Source: Bradyrhizobium sp. AZCC 2262
GTDB taxonomy: Bacteria > Pseudomonadota > Alphaproteobacteria > Rhizobiales > Xanthobacteraceae
NCBI RefSeq assembly: GCF_036924535.1
Contig: NZ_JAZHRT010000001.1
Coordinates: 558,001-622,000 of the forward strand
Direction: 5' to 3'
DNA length: 64,000 nucleotides
Shown one piece after another: positions 1-11,201 of the stretch (its first letter is position 1; every line of letters starts with the position of its first letter). The notes below the pieces were generated by a model. It was not told the DNA's origin. It made no database searches and saw nothing but the letters and a program-made list of their open reading frames with translations. The position numbers and the translations under genes are program-made.

Positions 1-1
1 T

Positions 2-715
2 CTCAATGTCGAGGCCATGGCGGCGAGTCCTTATGTCGCGGGCCTGTCCGTGCTGACCGACGACGAGGCCGATCTCGGCGCCGCCGTGGTCGAAATGGGC
101 GCCGGATCGACCACGATTGCGACCTATTCCGCCGGCCGCTTCGTTCATTCCAGCGGATTTGCGCTCGGCGGGCAGCACGTGACCATGGATCTTGCACGCG
201 GCGTCGGCGCATGCATTGCGGATGCCGAGCGAATCAAGACTTTATATGGGACCGTGCTGACCGGCGGGTCCGACGCGCGCGAGTTGATGTCTGTTCCGAC
301 CGCAGGGGAGGAACACGACGCGCCGCAGATCGTCTCGCGCGCCACGATCGCGAACATCGTCCGGCATCGCGCCGAGGAGATTTTTGAAATGGTCCGGGAC
401 CGGCTCGCGGATTCCCCCTTTGCGGCAGAGCCGCGGGCGCGGGTTGTCTTGAGCGGCGGTGCCTCCCAGTTGACCGGGACGGTCGAACTCGCCACCCGGA
501 TTCTTAACCGGCCGGTCAGGATCGGCCGTCCGCTCGGCTTCGGCCGGCTGCCAAGCGAGGCCAAGAGCGCCTCGTTCGCGGTGCCGACCGGCCTCCTGGT
601 CTATCCGCAATACGCTCATCTGGAACACGTCGAACCGCGGCATACGCGGCAGCTCAGGACAGGGACTGACGGCTATTTCGGAAAGGTCGGACGATGGCTT
701 CGCGAGGGCTTCTGA
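2..715 (+). CDS. ftsA: Cell division protein FtsA (3' part, 5' end outside window)
   Basis: FtsA is the actin-like ATPase that tethers FtsZ to the inner membrane. The reading frame is open to the left edge, so only the last 237 residues are visible. They contain the second phosphate-binding strand of the actin fold (VVLSGGASQLTG, about residue 148 of the visible part). The protein ends in a short tail, GRWLREGF, resembling the membrane-binding amphipathic helix of FtsA. ftsZ follows 90 bases downstream on the same strand, the standard dcw-cluster order. Family assignment is firm from motif plus synteny; the N-terminal half cannot be judged. Confidence 0.95.
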   Translation, partial: LNVEAMAASPYVAGLSVLTDDEADLGAAVVEMGAGSTTIATYSAGRFVHSSGFALGGQHVTMDLARGVGACIADAERIKTLYGTVLTGGSDARELMSVPTAGEEHDAPQIVSRATIANIVRHRAEEIFEMVRDRLADSPFAAEPRARVVLSGGASQLTGTVELATRILNRPVRIGRPLGFGRLPSEAKSASFAVPTGLLVYPQYAHLEHVEPRHTRQLRTGTDGYFGKVGRWLREGF

Positions 716-805
716 TGACCGATCCAGTAACCAAACGATTTTCACCAAATCCCGCGGCCGCCGGCCGGGGCGAACCAACGCGCGCGTCGTAATCGAGAGG
801 CAACC

Positions 806-2590
806 ATGGCACTCAATCTGACCCCCCCTGACATCAGCGAGCTGAAACCGCGGATTACCGTCTTCGGCGTCGGTGGAGCAGGCGGCAATGCCGTCAACAA
901 CATGATCACTGCCGGGCTGCAGGGCGTCGATTTCGTCGTCGCCAACACCGATGCGCAGGCGCTGACCATGTCGAAGGCGCAGCGCATCGTGCAGATGGGC
1001 ACGCAGGTGACGCAGGGCCTCGGCGCGGGGTCCCAGCCTGATGTCGGCGCGGCGGCGGCGCAGGAAGTCATCGACGAGCTTCGCGACCATCTGACTGGCG
1101 CCAACATGGTGTTCGTCACCGCCGGCATGGGCGGTGGCACCGGCACTGGCGCAGCGCCCGTCATCGCCAAGACCGCGCGCGAAATGGGCATCCTCACCGT
1201 CGGCGTCGTGACCAAGCCGTTCCACTTCGAGGGCATGCGCCGCATGCGCACCGCCGAGTCCGGCATCGCCGAACTGCACAAGGTGGTCGATACGCTCTTG
1301 ATCATCCCGAACCAGAACCTGTTCCGGGTCGCCAACGAAAAGACCACCTTCGCCGACGCCTTCGCGATGGCCGACCAGGTGCTCTATTCGGGCGTCGCAT
1401 GCATCACCGACCTGATGGTCAAGGAAGGCCTGATCAACCTCGACTTCGCCGACGTGAGGGCGGTGATGAGGGAGATGGGCAAGGCGATGATGGGCACCGG
1501 CGAGGCGACCGGCGACAAGCGGGCGCTGACCGCCGCCGAAGCTGCGATCGCCAATCCGCTGATCGACGACTCTTCGATGAAGGGCGCCCGCGGCCTGTTG
1601 ATCTCGATCACCGGCGGCAAGGACCTCACCCTGTTCGAAGTCGACGAGGCCGCCACCCGGATTCGCGAGGAAGTGGACCAGGACGCCAACATCATCGTCG
1701 GCGCCACCTTCGACGAAACGCTCGACGGCATCATCCGCGTTTCCGTCGTCGCCACGGGCATCGAGCAGGCGCAGATCGCGCGCAATGCCGCCACCGCCCC
1801 GGCGGTCACGACCACTGCCACCGCCACCGGCACGTCTTCGCCCGACAACCGTCTGGCCGAACTGACCGCCCGTCTTCGCGCCGACAATGCGCGCCTGGCC
1901 GAACGCGCCCAGAAGCTCGAGCCGGCGGCCGCGGCGCAGGCCGTTGCTCCGGCCCCCGCGCACCCCCCGGCGCAACGTTCGTCCAGCAATGTCGAGCGTG
2001 CAGCGCTCGCTGCGATCGCAGCGGCCGTTGAGACGCCGCAACAGGCTCCGATCCAGCCGGCCTCCTATGGTGACGTCACGGTCCGCCCGATCGCGCAGAA
2101 GCCGACCCTGTTCCCGGACCATAACGGGGCCGCCCGCGTCGAGCCCGAGCCTGCGACACCCGAAACCTTCATCCCGCAGGCGGCCGAACGGGCGCCGGCC
2201 CGCTCGCCGCGGATGCCGAAGTTCGAGGATCTCCCGATGCCGGCTCAGGCCGAAATTCGGCAGGCCCGCGGGGAGCCTGAGGAAGAGCACCCGCAGAAGT
2301 CCAAGCTCTCACTGTTGCAGCGGCTCGCCAATGTCGGCCTCGGCCGCCGCGACGAAGAGTCCGAGCCGCCGATCGCGGCCCGCGCCTCCGGGCCTGCGAT
2401 GGCGCCGCTGCCGCCGGTGCCCGATCGCAAGCCGCAGCGTACCGCGAATCAGGATCCGGTATCAGAGTACGCAAAACGCCCGGCCCCGCAAGGTTTGGAC
2501 GTCCATGGCCGGCCGGCACCTGTTGCCCCGGCGCCACAGGGCGACGACCATCTTGATATCCCGGCCTTCCTCCGACGCCAGGCCAACTGA
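806..2590 (+). CDS. ftsZ: Cell division GTPase FtsZ with long C-terminal linker
   Basis: FtsZ is the tubulin-like GTPase that forms the cytokinetic ring. The 594-residue product shows the N-terminal [11 protein letters not shown] loop (about 23-33), the tubulin signature GGGTGTG at 109-115 and the T7 catalytic loop NLDFADV at 211-217. After about residue 320 comes a long proline/alanine-rich, charged linker of over 200 residues. The protein ends in the conserved tail peptide [15 protein letters not shown], which in this family binds FtsA and other partners. E. coli FtsZ is about 380 residues, so the linker is greatly extended, as is usual in Rhizobiales. The start is chosen at the ATG preceded by GAGAGGCAACC. 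A strong terminator follows. Confidence 0.98.
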   Translation: MALNLTPPDISELKPRITVFGVGGAGGNAVNNMITAGLQGVDFVVANTDAQALTMSKAQRIVQMGTQVTQGLGAGSQPDVGAAAAQEVIDELRDHLTGANMVFVTAGMGGGTGTGAAPVIAKTAREMGILTVGVVTKPFHFEGMRRMRTAESGIAELHKVVDTLLIIPNQNLFRVANEKTTFADAFAMADQVLYSGVACITDLMVKEGLINLDFADVRAVMREMGKAMMGTGEATGDKRALTAAEAAIANPLIDDSSMKGARGLLISITGGKDLTLFEVDEAATRIREEVDQDANIIVGATFDETLDGIIRVSVVATGIEQAQIARNAATAPAVTTTATATGTSSPDNRLAELTARLRADNARLAERAQKLEPAAAAQAVAPAPAHPPAQRSSSNVERAALAAIAAAVETPQQAPIQPASYGDVTVRPIAQKPTLFPDHNGAARVEPEPATPETFIPQAAERAPARSPRMPKFEDLPMPAQAEIRQARGEPEEEHPQKSKLSLLQRLANVGLGRRDEESEPPIAARASGPAMAPLPPVPDRKPQRTANQDPVSEYAKRPAPQGLDVHGRPAPVAPAPQGDDHLDIPAFLRRQAN

Positions 2591-2615
2591 GCTTTTGTTA
2601 CAATCCAGGTGATCC

Positions 2616-2648
2616 AAAGGGCCCCGGCTGTTCCAGCCGGGGCCCTTT
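2616..2648 (+). terminator. Intrinsic terminator after ftsZ
   Basis: A perfect 15-bp inverted repeat (2616-2630 with 2634-2648) with a 3-base loop lies 25 bases after the ftsZ stop. The stem is GC-rich with an AAA/TTT base, and TTTGCTT follows. It should end the ftsA-ftsZ transcript, so lpxC needs its own promoter. Confidence 0.85.
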
Positions 2649-2942
2649 GCTTATGCTCGGTGCCGGGCTTCAGCGGGTTGGTCAACCAACTGATTTTAAA
2701 TGATTAATTATTCATTCCGTGGTCGGATATCACAGCTGAAATGGCCTCCCGCCATGCCGGAATTGGGTTAACCCTTGGCGCGATTGCGGCAGAGATAGGG
2801 TAACAATCCGTAAAGAAGCGTGAGTTGGCGAGCTTTGGGAAATGACTATGGTCTGCCGTGACTTGGGGATGCCTAGAACGCGAATCGCTACTTCCGCGCG
2901 GTTCCTGTCTTTAGGTTAAGTCAGGGTAGTGGGCAGTTATCG
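2649..2942 (+). promoter_or_regulatory. ftsZ-lpxC intergenic region, lpxC promoter expected
   Basis: About 290 bases without a convincing gene. It follows the ftsZ terminator and precedes lpxC. An AT-rich stretch (TTTTAAATGATTAATTATT, about 2694-2712) stands out from the GC-rich surroundings. The lpxC promoter is inferred to lie here because the upstream unit is terminated; no clear -35/-10 pair was identified. Confidence 0.4.
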
Positions 2943-3902
2943 ATGAAATTCAGCCGCCAAACCACGCTTCGGTCGCAAGCCACCGTAACGGGCGTTGGCG
3001 TTCATTCCGGTTTACCTGTCAGCCTGACGCTTGGACCTGCTCCTGTAGATGCGGGTTTTATTTTTGTCCGCACCGGTCTTGATGAGGCCGACCGCGAAGT
3101 TCCCGCCCTCGCTGAATCCGTCACCGCCACCGATCTTGCTACCGTTCTCGGCGACCGCGAAGGCCCGCTGGTTTCCACGGCCGAGCATGTGCTCGCTGCC
3201 CTGCGCGGCATGGGCGTCGATAACGCCATCATCGAAGTCGACGGTCCCGAAGTTCCGATCATGGACGGCAGCGCGGCAGCCTTCGTTGCCGCCATCGATC
3301 AGGCCGGCATTGTCTCCCAGTCGGCCTCCCGCCGGTTCATTCAGATCTTGAAGCCGGTGCAGGTCGCGATCGGCGATAGCTTCGGCGAGCTGCGCCCGCA
3401 TGCAGGCGGGTTCCGTGTCGAGGTCGAGATTGACTTCGCCAATCCGGTGATCGGCCGCCAGAATTTCTCGCTCGATCTTAACCCCGAAAGCTTCCGCCGC
3501 GAGGTTTCCCGCGCCCGGACGTTTGGCTTCATGAATGACGTGGCGCGGCTCTGGAGCGCTGGTTTTGCGCGCGGCGCCTCGTTTGAGAATACGGTGGTGC
3601 TTGACGACGCCCGGCTGCTCAACACCGAAGGGCTGCGCTTCAGTGATGAATGCGCCCGCCACAAGGCGCTGGACGCGGTTGGTGACCTTACCCTGGCTGG
3701 TTTGCCGCTGCTCGGCGCCTACCGCTCGGTGCGTGGCGGCCACAAGCTGAACCACGCCGTGCTGACGGCCCTGCTGGCCGATCGCAGCGCGTGGCGGGTG
3801 GTCGAGGCCGAACCGGCACGCCGTCCCCGCGGCTATGTCGAGGCCGGCGCGGGCATGGTGGGCGGCTTGATCGCCCCCGCCTATGGTCCGGACGTTTCCT
3901 GA
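2943..3902 (+). CDS. lpxC: UDP-3-O-acyl-N-acetylglucosamine deacetylase LpxC
   Basis: LpxC is the zinc deacetylase that catalyses the committed step of lipid A synthesis in the cytoplasm. The 319-residue protein has the catalytic Glu81 and zinc ligand His82 in STAEHVLAAL, the second ligand pair His240/Asp244 in RHKALDAVGDL, and the catalytic His267 in GGHKLNHAVL. These match the E. coli E78/H79, H238/D242 and H265 arrangement. MDGS (107-110) is also present. Length is typical. It sits between ftsZ and bamD, a common alphaproteobacterial order. The downstream gap of about 320 bases suggests it is transcribed alone. Confidence 0.98.
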   Translation: MKFSRQTTLRSQATVTGVGVHSGLPVSLTLGPAPVDAGFIFVRTGLDEADREVPALAESVTATDLATVLGDREGPLVSTAEHVLAALRGMGVDNAIIEVDGPEVPIMDGSAAAFVAAIDQAGIVSQSASRRFIQILKPVQVAIGDSFGELRPHAGGFRVEVEIDFANPVIGRQNFSLDLNPESFRREVSRARTFGFMNDVARLWSAGFARGASFENTVVLDDARLLNTEGLRFSDECARHKALDAVGDLTLAGLPLLGAYRSVRGGHKLNHAVLTALLADRSAWRVVEAEPARRPRGYVEAGAGMVGGLIAPAYGPDVS

Positions 3903-4221
3903 CTTTCGCTGGTGAATTGTCCTGACTTTGGCTGTGAAAGGCCGGGGCTTCTTGTGCCGTACAGGAACACTTTCCGTAGTATCCACAATTGGTAACGCTG
4001 CCATCCAGCCGCCTTAATCCGGGCGAATTGGCTGCGTATTCGGTTGGTTGAGGGCCATTTTTCGGCTACAGAGGCTCGCGGTCACACGACAAGCGCCATG
4101 AGTCCTTGAAGAATTGGGTACCAAACGTATTGGGCACGGGGAATATGGCATCCATGACCGCGGTTCATGGACGGGCGGGCTCAGTCATCCACCGCATCAA
4201 AGGCGTCAGGTCACAGATTCA
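3903..4221. other. lpxC-bamD intergenic region, no gene seen
   Basis: About 320 bases. An open frame runs into bamD from position 4114, but the lipoprotein signal only makes sense from the ATG at 4222, so this stretch is treated as non-coding leader and promoter region. No terminator hairpin of note and no small gene with a ribosome site was found. Confidence 0.5.
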
Positions 4222-5154
4222 ATGTCGGCACAGCGTATGACGCTTGAACCACGCAAATTATCCGGGCTTTCCGGACTCGCCGGCGCCGGACGGTCGCTGC
4301 GGCTGGCGGCGGGCCTGATTACGCTCGCCATTCCCTTGAGCGGATGCGGCACCGGCGCACTCTGGGACAAGTTCACCGCCAAGGACGATACCTTCAACGA
4401 GGAACCGGCGGACAAGCTCTACAATGAGGGCTTGTATCTGATGAATCAGCGCAAGGATAACAAGGCGGCGTCGAAGAAATTCGAGGAAGTCGATCGCCAG
4501 CATCCCTATTCGGACTGGGCGCGCAAATCGCTGCTGATGTCGGCCTATTCCTTCTACAACCAAGGCGACTATGACAGCTGCATCGGCGCTGCGACCCGTT
4601 ACGTCACCCTGCATCCCGGCAGCGCTGACGCGGCTTACGCGCAATATCTGATCGCGGCCTCGCATTACGACCAGATCCCGGACATCTCCCGCGACCAGGG
4701 CCGCACCGAAAAGGCGATCGCGGCGCTGGAAGAGGTGATTCGCAAGTACCCGACTTCCGAATATGCGACCTCCGCCAAGGCCAAGCTCGAAGGCGCCCGC
4801 GACCAACTCGCCGGCAAGGAATTGGATGTCGGCCGCTATTATTTGGATAAGCGCGACTTCACCCCGGCCATCAATCGCTTCAAGACCGTGGTCACCCGCT
4901 ATCAGACCACGCGCCATGTCGAGGAAGCGCTGTTCCGTCTTACCGAGGCCTATATGGCGATCGGCATCGTCGGCGAGGCGCAGACGGCGGCGGCCGTGCT
5001 TGGGCACAATTTTCCTGACAGCCGCTGGTACAAGGACGCCTATAATCTTGTAAAGTCGGGTGGTCTCGAGCCGAACGAGAACAAGGGTTCCTATATTTCC
5101 AGGGCCTTCAAGAAGATGGGTCTCGGTTCCTTGATGAATACGGATCGCGGTTAG
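4222..5154 (+). CDS. bamD: Outer membrane assembly lipoprotein BamD
   Basis: BamD is the essential lipoprotein partner of BamA in outer-membrane protein insertion. From the ATG at 4222 the product is 310 residues. It has a basic and hydrophobic leader ending in a lipobox (AIPLSGCG; the lipidated Cys is residue 42). TPR-like helical pairs follow (LYNEGLYLMNQRKDNKAAS, SAYSFYNQGDYDSC), typical of BamD/ComL. A start at 4114 would put a long odd segment before the signal sequence and is rejected. recN begins 13 bases after the stop, so the two are probably cotranscribed. Confidence 0.95.
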   Translation: MSAQRMTLEPRKLSGLSGLAGAGRSLRLAAGLITLAIPLSGCGTGALWDKFTAKDDTFNEEPADKLYNEGLYLMNQRKDNKAASKKFEEVDRQHPYSDWARKSLLMSAYSFYNQGDYDSCIGAATRYVTLHPGSADAAYAQYLIAASHYDQIPDISRDQGRTEKAIAALEEVIRKYPTSEYATSAKAKLEGARDQLAGKELDVGRYYLDKRDFTPAINRFKTVVTRYQTTRHVEEALFRLTEAYMAIGIVGEAQTAAAVLGHNFPDSRWYKDAYNLVKSGGLEPNENKGSYISRAFKKMGLGSLMNTDRG

Positions 5155-5167
5155 GAATAATCTTCGC

Positions 5168-6841
5168 ATGCTGGCGCGTCTGTCGATCCGTGACATCGTC
5201 CTGATCGAACGGCTCGATATCGAATTCTCCCGTGGGCTGGCGGTGCTGACCGGCGAGACCGGCGCGGGCAAATCCATCCTGCTCGATGCCTTCGCGCTGG
5301 CGCTCGGCGGCCGCGGCGATTCGGGCCTGGTTCGCCATGGCGCGGAGCAGGGCCAGGTGACGGCCACCTTCGATGTCCCCAAGGGCCATCCGGCCGCGAG
5401 GATCCTGTCCGAGAACGGCCTCGACGATACCGGGGAAATGATTCTGCGCCGCGTCCAACTCGCCGACGGCCGCACCCGCGCCTTCGTCAACGACCAGTCA
5501 ATCAGCGTGCAGACCCTGAAAGCCGTGGGCGCGGCGCTGGTCGAGATTCACGGCCAGCACGACGAGCGCGCGCTGGTCGACGCCTCGACGCACCGCCAGT
5601 TGCTCGACGCCTTTGCCGGGCTGGAGAAAGAGGTCGCGGCAGTGGAAACGCTCTGGGAGGCGCGGCGCACCGCCAATCAAGCGCTCGACGCGCACCGCGC
5701 CAGCATGGAACGCGCCGCGCGCGAGGCGGACTATCTGCGCCACGCCGCCGACGAACTCAAAGCCCTGAAGCCGAAGGACGGCGAGGAGACGGCCCTCGCC
5801 GGACGCCGCACCACCATGATGCAGGGCGAGAAGATCGCCAGCGACCTCCGCGAAGCGCAGGAGGCCGTCGGCGGTCCGCATTCGCCGGTGCCGGCGCTGG
5901 CTGCCGCGGTACGCCGCCTCGAACGCCGCGCCGCCAATTCGCCTGCGCTGGTTGAGCCGGCGGTGAAGGCGATCGATATCGCGATCAACGCGCTGGAAGA
6001 GGCCGACCAGCATCTGAGTGCAGCCCTGGTCGCGGCCGATTTCGACCCGGCCGAGCTGGAGCGCATCGAGGAGCGGCTGTTTGCGCTGCGCGCCGCCTCG
6101 CGCAAATATTCGACGCCGGTCGACGGGCTGGCGGCGCTCGCGGCCAAATTCGTCTCCGACGTCGCGCTGATCGATGCCGGCGCCGATCAGTTGAAGAAGC
6201 TGGAAGCGGCCGCCAACGAGGCCGACCAGCGCTACGGCGCGGCGGCGACGAAGCTGTCTGAGGCCCGCAACAAGTCCGCCGAGAAGCTCAACAAGGCGGT
6301 GAACGCTGAACTTGCGCCGCTGAAACTCGAGCGCGCAAAATTCATGACGCAGGTCGAAACCGACGCGAACTCGCCGGGGCCGCAGGGCATCGACCGCGTC
6401 GAGTTCTGGGTGCAGACCAATCCGGGCACCAAGGCAGGCCCGCTGATGAAGGTTGCTTCCGGCGGCGAGCTGTCGCGCTTCCTGCTGGCGCTCAAGGTGG
6501 TGCTGTCCGACCGCGGTTCAGCGCCTACGCTGGTGTTCGACGAAATCGATACCGGCGTCGGCGGTGCGGTGGCGGACGCGATCGGCGCGCGGCTTTCGCG
6601 GCTGGCCGGCCAGGTCCAGGTCATGGCGGTGACGCATGCGCCGCAGGTCGCGGCAAGGGCGAACCAGCATTTGCTCATTTCCAAGGACGCGCTCGACAAG
6701 GGCAAGCGCGTGGCTACCCGCGTCAACGCGCTCGCCGCCGACCACCGCCGCGAGGAAATCGCCCGCATGCTGGCGGGTGCGGAGATCACCGCGGAAGCGC
6801 GCGCGGCGGCGGAACGGCTGTTGCGCGCGGCGACGGCTTAG
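5168..6841 (+). CDS. recN: DNA repair ATPase RecN
   Basis: RecN is an SMC-like ATPase acting in double-strand-break repair. The 557-residue protein begins at [10 protein letters not shown] and has a Walker A motif GETGAGKS at 29-36. A long central coiled-coil region rich in Ala, Glu and Arg follows. The C-terminal ABC signature (SGGELSRF, about 429-436) and Walker B ([12 protein letters not shown]) complete the head domain. Length matches the family. It sits 13 bases after bamD. A palindromic repeat directly follows the stop and may terminate transcription. Confidence 0.97.
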   Translation: MLARLSIRDIVLIERLDIEFSRGLAVLTGETGAGKSILLDAFALALGGRGDSGLVRHGAEQGQVTATFDVPKGHPAARILSENGLDDTGEMILRRVQLADGRTRAFVNDQSISVQTLKAVGAALVEIHGQHDERALVDASTHRQLLDAFAGLEKEVAAVETLWEARRTANQALDAHRASMERAAREADYLRHAADELKALKPKDGEETALAGRRTTMMQGEKIASDLREAQEAVGGPHSPVPALAAAVRRLERRAANSPALVEPAVKAIDIAINALEEADQHLSAALVAADFDPAELERIEERLFALRAASRKYSTPVDGLAALAAKFVSDVALIDAGADQLKKLEAAANEADQRYGAAATKLSEARNKSAEKLNKAVNAELAPLKLERAKFMTQVETDANSPGPQGIDRVEFWVQTNPGTKAGPLMKVASGGELSRFLLALKVVLSDRGSAPTLVFDEIDTGVGGAVADAIGARLSRLAGQVQVMAVTHAPQVAARANQHLLISKDALDKGKRVATRVNALAADHRREEIARMLAGAEITAEARAAAERLLRAATA

Positions 6842-6850
6842 GTCTCAATC

Positions 6851-6930
6851 GTCATTCCGGGGCGATGCGAAGCATCGAACCCGGAATCTCGAGATTCCGG
6901 GTCTGGTCCTTCGGACCATCCCGGAATGAC
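6851..6930. repeat. Palindromic repeat, family A copy 1
   Basis: An 80-base imperfect palindrome starting GTCATTCCGG and ending CCGGAATGAC, with a central AATCTCGAGATT-type core and inner arms (GATGCGAAGCATC; GGTCCTTCGGACC). Further copies lie at 7252, 16972, 21498 and 25859. It occupies the recN/GIY-YIG gap. Such elements are common intergenic palindromes in Bradyrhizobium-type genomes, and the fold could act as a bidirectional terminator. Confidence 0.9.
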
Positions 6931-6934
6931 AAAG

Positions 6935-7222
6935 TCAGATACATATCGACTCGTATAAATCCTTCCATTCGGGATTCTCCGCTTCGATCAACTGTACCTT
7001 CCAGCTCCTTTTCCACTTTTTGAGTTCTTTCTCGCGCGTAATCGCAGAAACAGGATCGTCGTAGACTTCGAACCAAACAAGCTGTGTAATATTGTATTTG
7101 GAAGTGAGGCCGGGCACCGCCTTTATTCGGTGCTCGTAAACCCGGCGCACGAGATCGTTGGCCACGCCGATATAGATTGCACCGTCCCGTCTACTCGCGA
7201 TGATATAAACGTAGTAGCTCAT
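6935..7222 (-). CDS. GIY-YIG nuclease family protein
   Basis: A 95-residue protein of the small single-domain GIY-YIG class (YhbQ/UPF0213 type). The N-terminal hallmark reads YVYIIASRRDGAIYIG (residues 4-19). It is followed by Arg27 and His31 in LVRRVYEH and the conserved TREKELKKWKR segment, which carries the catalytic-type Glu. GIY-YIG domains cut DNA phosphodiesters, but the role of these short free-standing proteins is not settled. The gene is tightly boxed by two copies of the same palindromic repeat: the stop is 4 bases from one copy and the start 30 bases from the other. It runs opposite to recN and ligA. Confidence 0.9.
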   Translation of the reverse strand: MSYYVYIIASRRDGAIYIGVANDLVRRVYEHRIKAVPGLTSKYNITQLVWFEVYDDPVSAITREKELKKWKRSWKVQLIEAENPEWKDLYESICI

Positions 7223-7245
7223 GATTGTTGCAAATTGCCTGTTAA

Positions 7246-9504
<2,259 letters not shown>

Positions 9505-9525
9505 GCGGCGCATCACGCACTCCGT

Positions 9526-9628
9526 TGTCGTCACCCGCGAAGGCGGGCGACCCAGTACTCCAGAGGCATTTGTTTTCTACCCGAGAAGCCGCGGCGTACT
9601 GGATCGCCCGCTTTCGCGGGCGACGACA
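9526..9628. repeat. Palindromic repeat, family B copy 1
   Basis: About 103 bases beginning TGTCGTCACCCGCGAAGGCGG and ending CGCGGGCGACGACA, with CCAGTACTCCAGAG and GGCGTACTGGAT inside, so the ends pair. It fills the gap between convergent ligA and the MFS gene and may terminate both. A second copy is at 11074. Confidence 0.85.
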
Positions 9629-9662
9629 GTTGAGCGTGAGGCGCTGACGTTGCCCACAACCC

Positions 9663-10940
9663 TCACAACATCCCGCTCTCTTCCTCCTCCGCCTTCTTGA
9701 TCAATTCCTCGCTGACCACGACCGTTGGCCGCGGCACGAGGAAGAACATCGCCGACGCACAGGCGATCGACAGCGCGAAGATCGCGGCCGTCAAGGGCAG
9801 CGTGGTGGTGGAGTGGCCGCCAAGATAGGCGCCGAATTGCGAGACCAGCGCGCCGATGCCCTGCTGCAGGAAGCCCATGGCACCTGCTGCGGTGCCGGCG
9901 GCCTCGGGACGGACGCTGATGGCGCCAGCTGCGGCATTGTTCATCACGAAGGCGTTGGCGACCATGACGATCATCTGGGTGCCGAACAGCCAGAGCGGCG
10001 CCTGGTTGGTCCCGACGATGCTGAAGGTCAGGTTCAGCAGCGCGCCGCCGAACTGCAGCGCCAGCCCGAACCAGATCAGCTTCTCCAGCGAATGTCGCGG
10101 CGCGAAGCGGACGCAGAACAGGTTGCCGACCAGATACGCAAATCCGGTGGTCGCAAACCAGGCGCCGTACTCGGCGGTGGTGCGGCCCATCTGCGTCACC
10201 ACGATGTAAGGCCCGCCGCCGGCAAAGGTGAAGATGATCTGGGAAGCCAGCACCTGGCACAGCACATAGCCGATAAAGGCGCGGTCGCGGATCAGCTTGC
10301 CGACATCGCCACGGAAGCTGCTGCTCTCGCCGCGGTCGCGCCGCGTCTCGGGCAGCGCAACTGTTATCAGCACGGCGACACCGAGCGACGCCGCGGTGAT
10401 GGAATAGAAGATCGCGCGCCAGCCGAACGCGGTCTCCAGCAGGCCGCCGGCGAGCGCGCTGAGCATCTGCGCCACCATCATCACCCCGATGACGAGGCTG
10501 ATCATGGAGCTGATGCGATCGCGGCTGTAGAGGTCGCGGATGATGGCGCGGCTCACCACCATGCCGGTGGCGCCGCCGAGCGCCTGCAGGAAGCGCGCGG
10601 CGATCAGTTGCGGCAGCGTCTGCGCCAGCGAGCAGCCGATGCTGGCCGCCACCATCAGGGCAAGGCCCGCGAGCAGTACCGGACGGCGGCCGAACCTGTC
10701 CGACAGCGGCCCCATGATGAGCTGCGAGCAGGCGATGCCGACCATATAGAGCGACACCGTCATCTGCGCGATCGAAATGTCGCCATGGAACGTCGTCGCC
10801 AGCACGGGCAGCGCCGGCACCAGCATATATAGCGAGATCGGCGCGACGCCGGTCATCGCGACCAGCATCAGCAGCATGATTTTCGAGGTCGCGACGGCAT
10901 CCGCCGCCGCGCCGGGCGGCTTGCCCACGACGCCGTGCAT
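9663..10940 (-). CDS. MFS multidrug transporter, Bcr/CflA type
   Basis: A 425-residue inner-membrane protein with about 12 hydrophobic segments. Motif A is seen as GPLSDRFGRRPVLLAG (about residues 78-93), and the first helix pair has the Bcr/CflA-like layout (ISLYMLVPALPVLATTF, DGDISIAQMTVSLYMVG-like). The family exports drugs or small metabolites by proton antiport; the substrate is not predictable. The N-terminus (MHGVVGKPPGAAADAV) is a short cytoplasmic leader. It stands alone between two family B repeats, one beyond each end. Confidence 0.85.
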   Translation of the reverse strand: MHGVVGKPPGAAADAVATSKIMLLMLVAMTGVAPISLYMLVPALPVLATTFHGDISIAQMTVSLYMVGIACSQLIMGPLSDRFGRRPVLLAGLALMVAASIGCSLAQTLPQLIAARFLQALGGATGMVVSRAIIRDLYSRDRISSMISLVIGVMMVAQMLSALAGGLLETAFGWRAIFYSITAASLGVAVLITVALPETRRDRGESSSFRGDVGKLIRDRAFIGYVLCQVLASQIIFTFAGGGPYIVVTQMGRTTAEYGAWFATTGFAYLVGNLFCVRFAPRHSLEKLIWFGLALQFGGALLNLTFSIVGTNQAPLWLFGTQMIVMVANAFVMNNAAAGAISVRPEAAGTAAGAMGFLQQGIGALVSQFGAYLGGHSTTTLPLTAAIFALSIACASAMFFLVPRPTVVVSEELIKKAEEEESGML

Positions 10941-11073
10941 TCAGTCCGATCCTGTTTTGGTTGAATCGGACTTTTAACCGAATAGCTCAGCGGGAATACG
11001 GACGTTTCGGCATGCAGCCATGCCGAATTCGGGAGGCGGGACGTGATGCTTCGTCTCGCGCAACAAACTCCGC

Positions 11074-11180
11074 TGTCATCACCCGCGCAGAAAGCGGGTG
11101 ATCCAGTATTCCAGAGCAGTCAGCGAGTGAGCCGAGAGAGCCCGGCGTACTGGGTCCCCCGCTTTCGCGGGGAACGACGA
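11074..11180. repeat. Palindromic repeat, family B copy 2
   Basis: About 107 bases with the same organisation as the copy at 9526: TGTCATCACCCGCG start, CCAGTATTCCAGAG, GGCGTACTGGGT, and a GCTTTCGCGGGGAACGACGA end. It lies between the aminopeptidase P stop and the MFS start, just before the shared intergenic gap. Confidence 0.85.
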
Positions 11181-11201
11181 TCATGTATCAGGCAGCAACG
11201 A

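Noticed and set aside
242..2290. A 682-residue minus-strand frame opposite ftsA/ftsZ.
   Set aside because: It is the antisense of two certain core genes and reads as Arg/Gly/His-rich low-complexity, a shadow of GC-rich codons.
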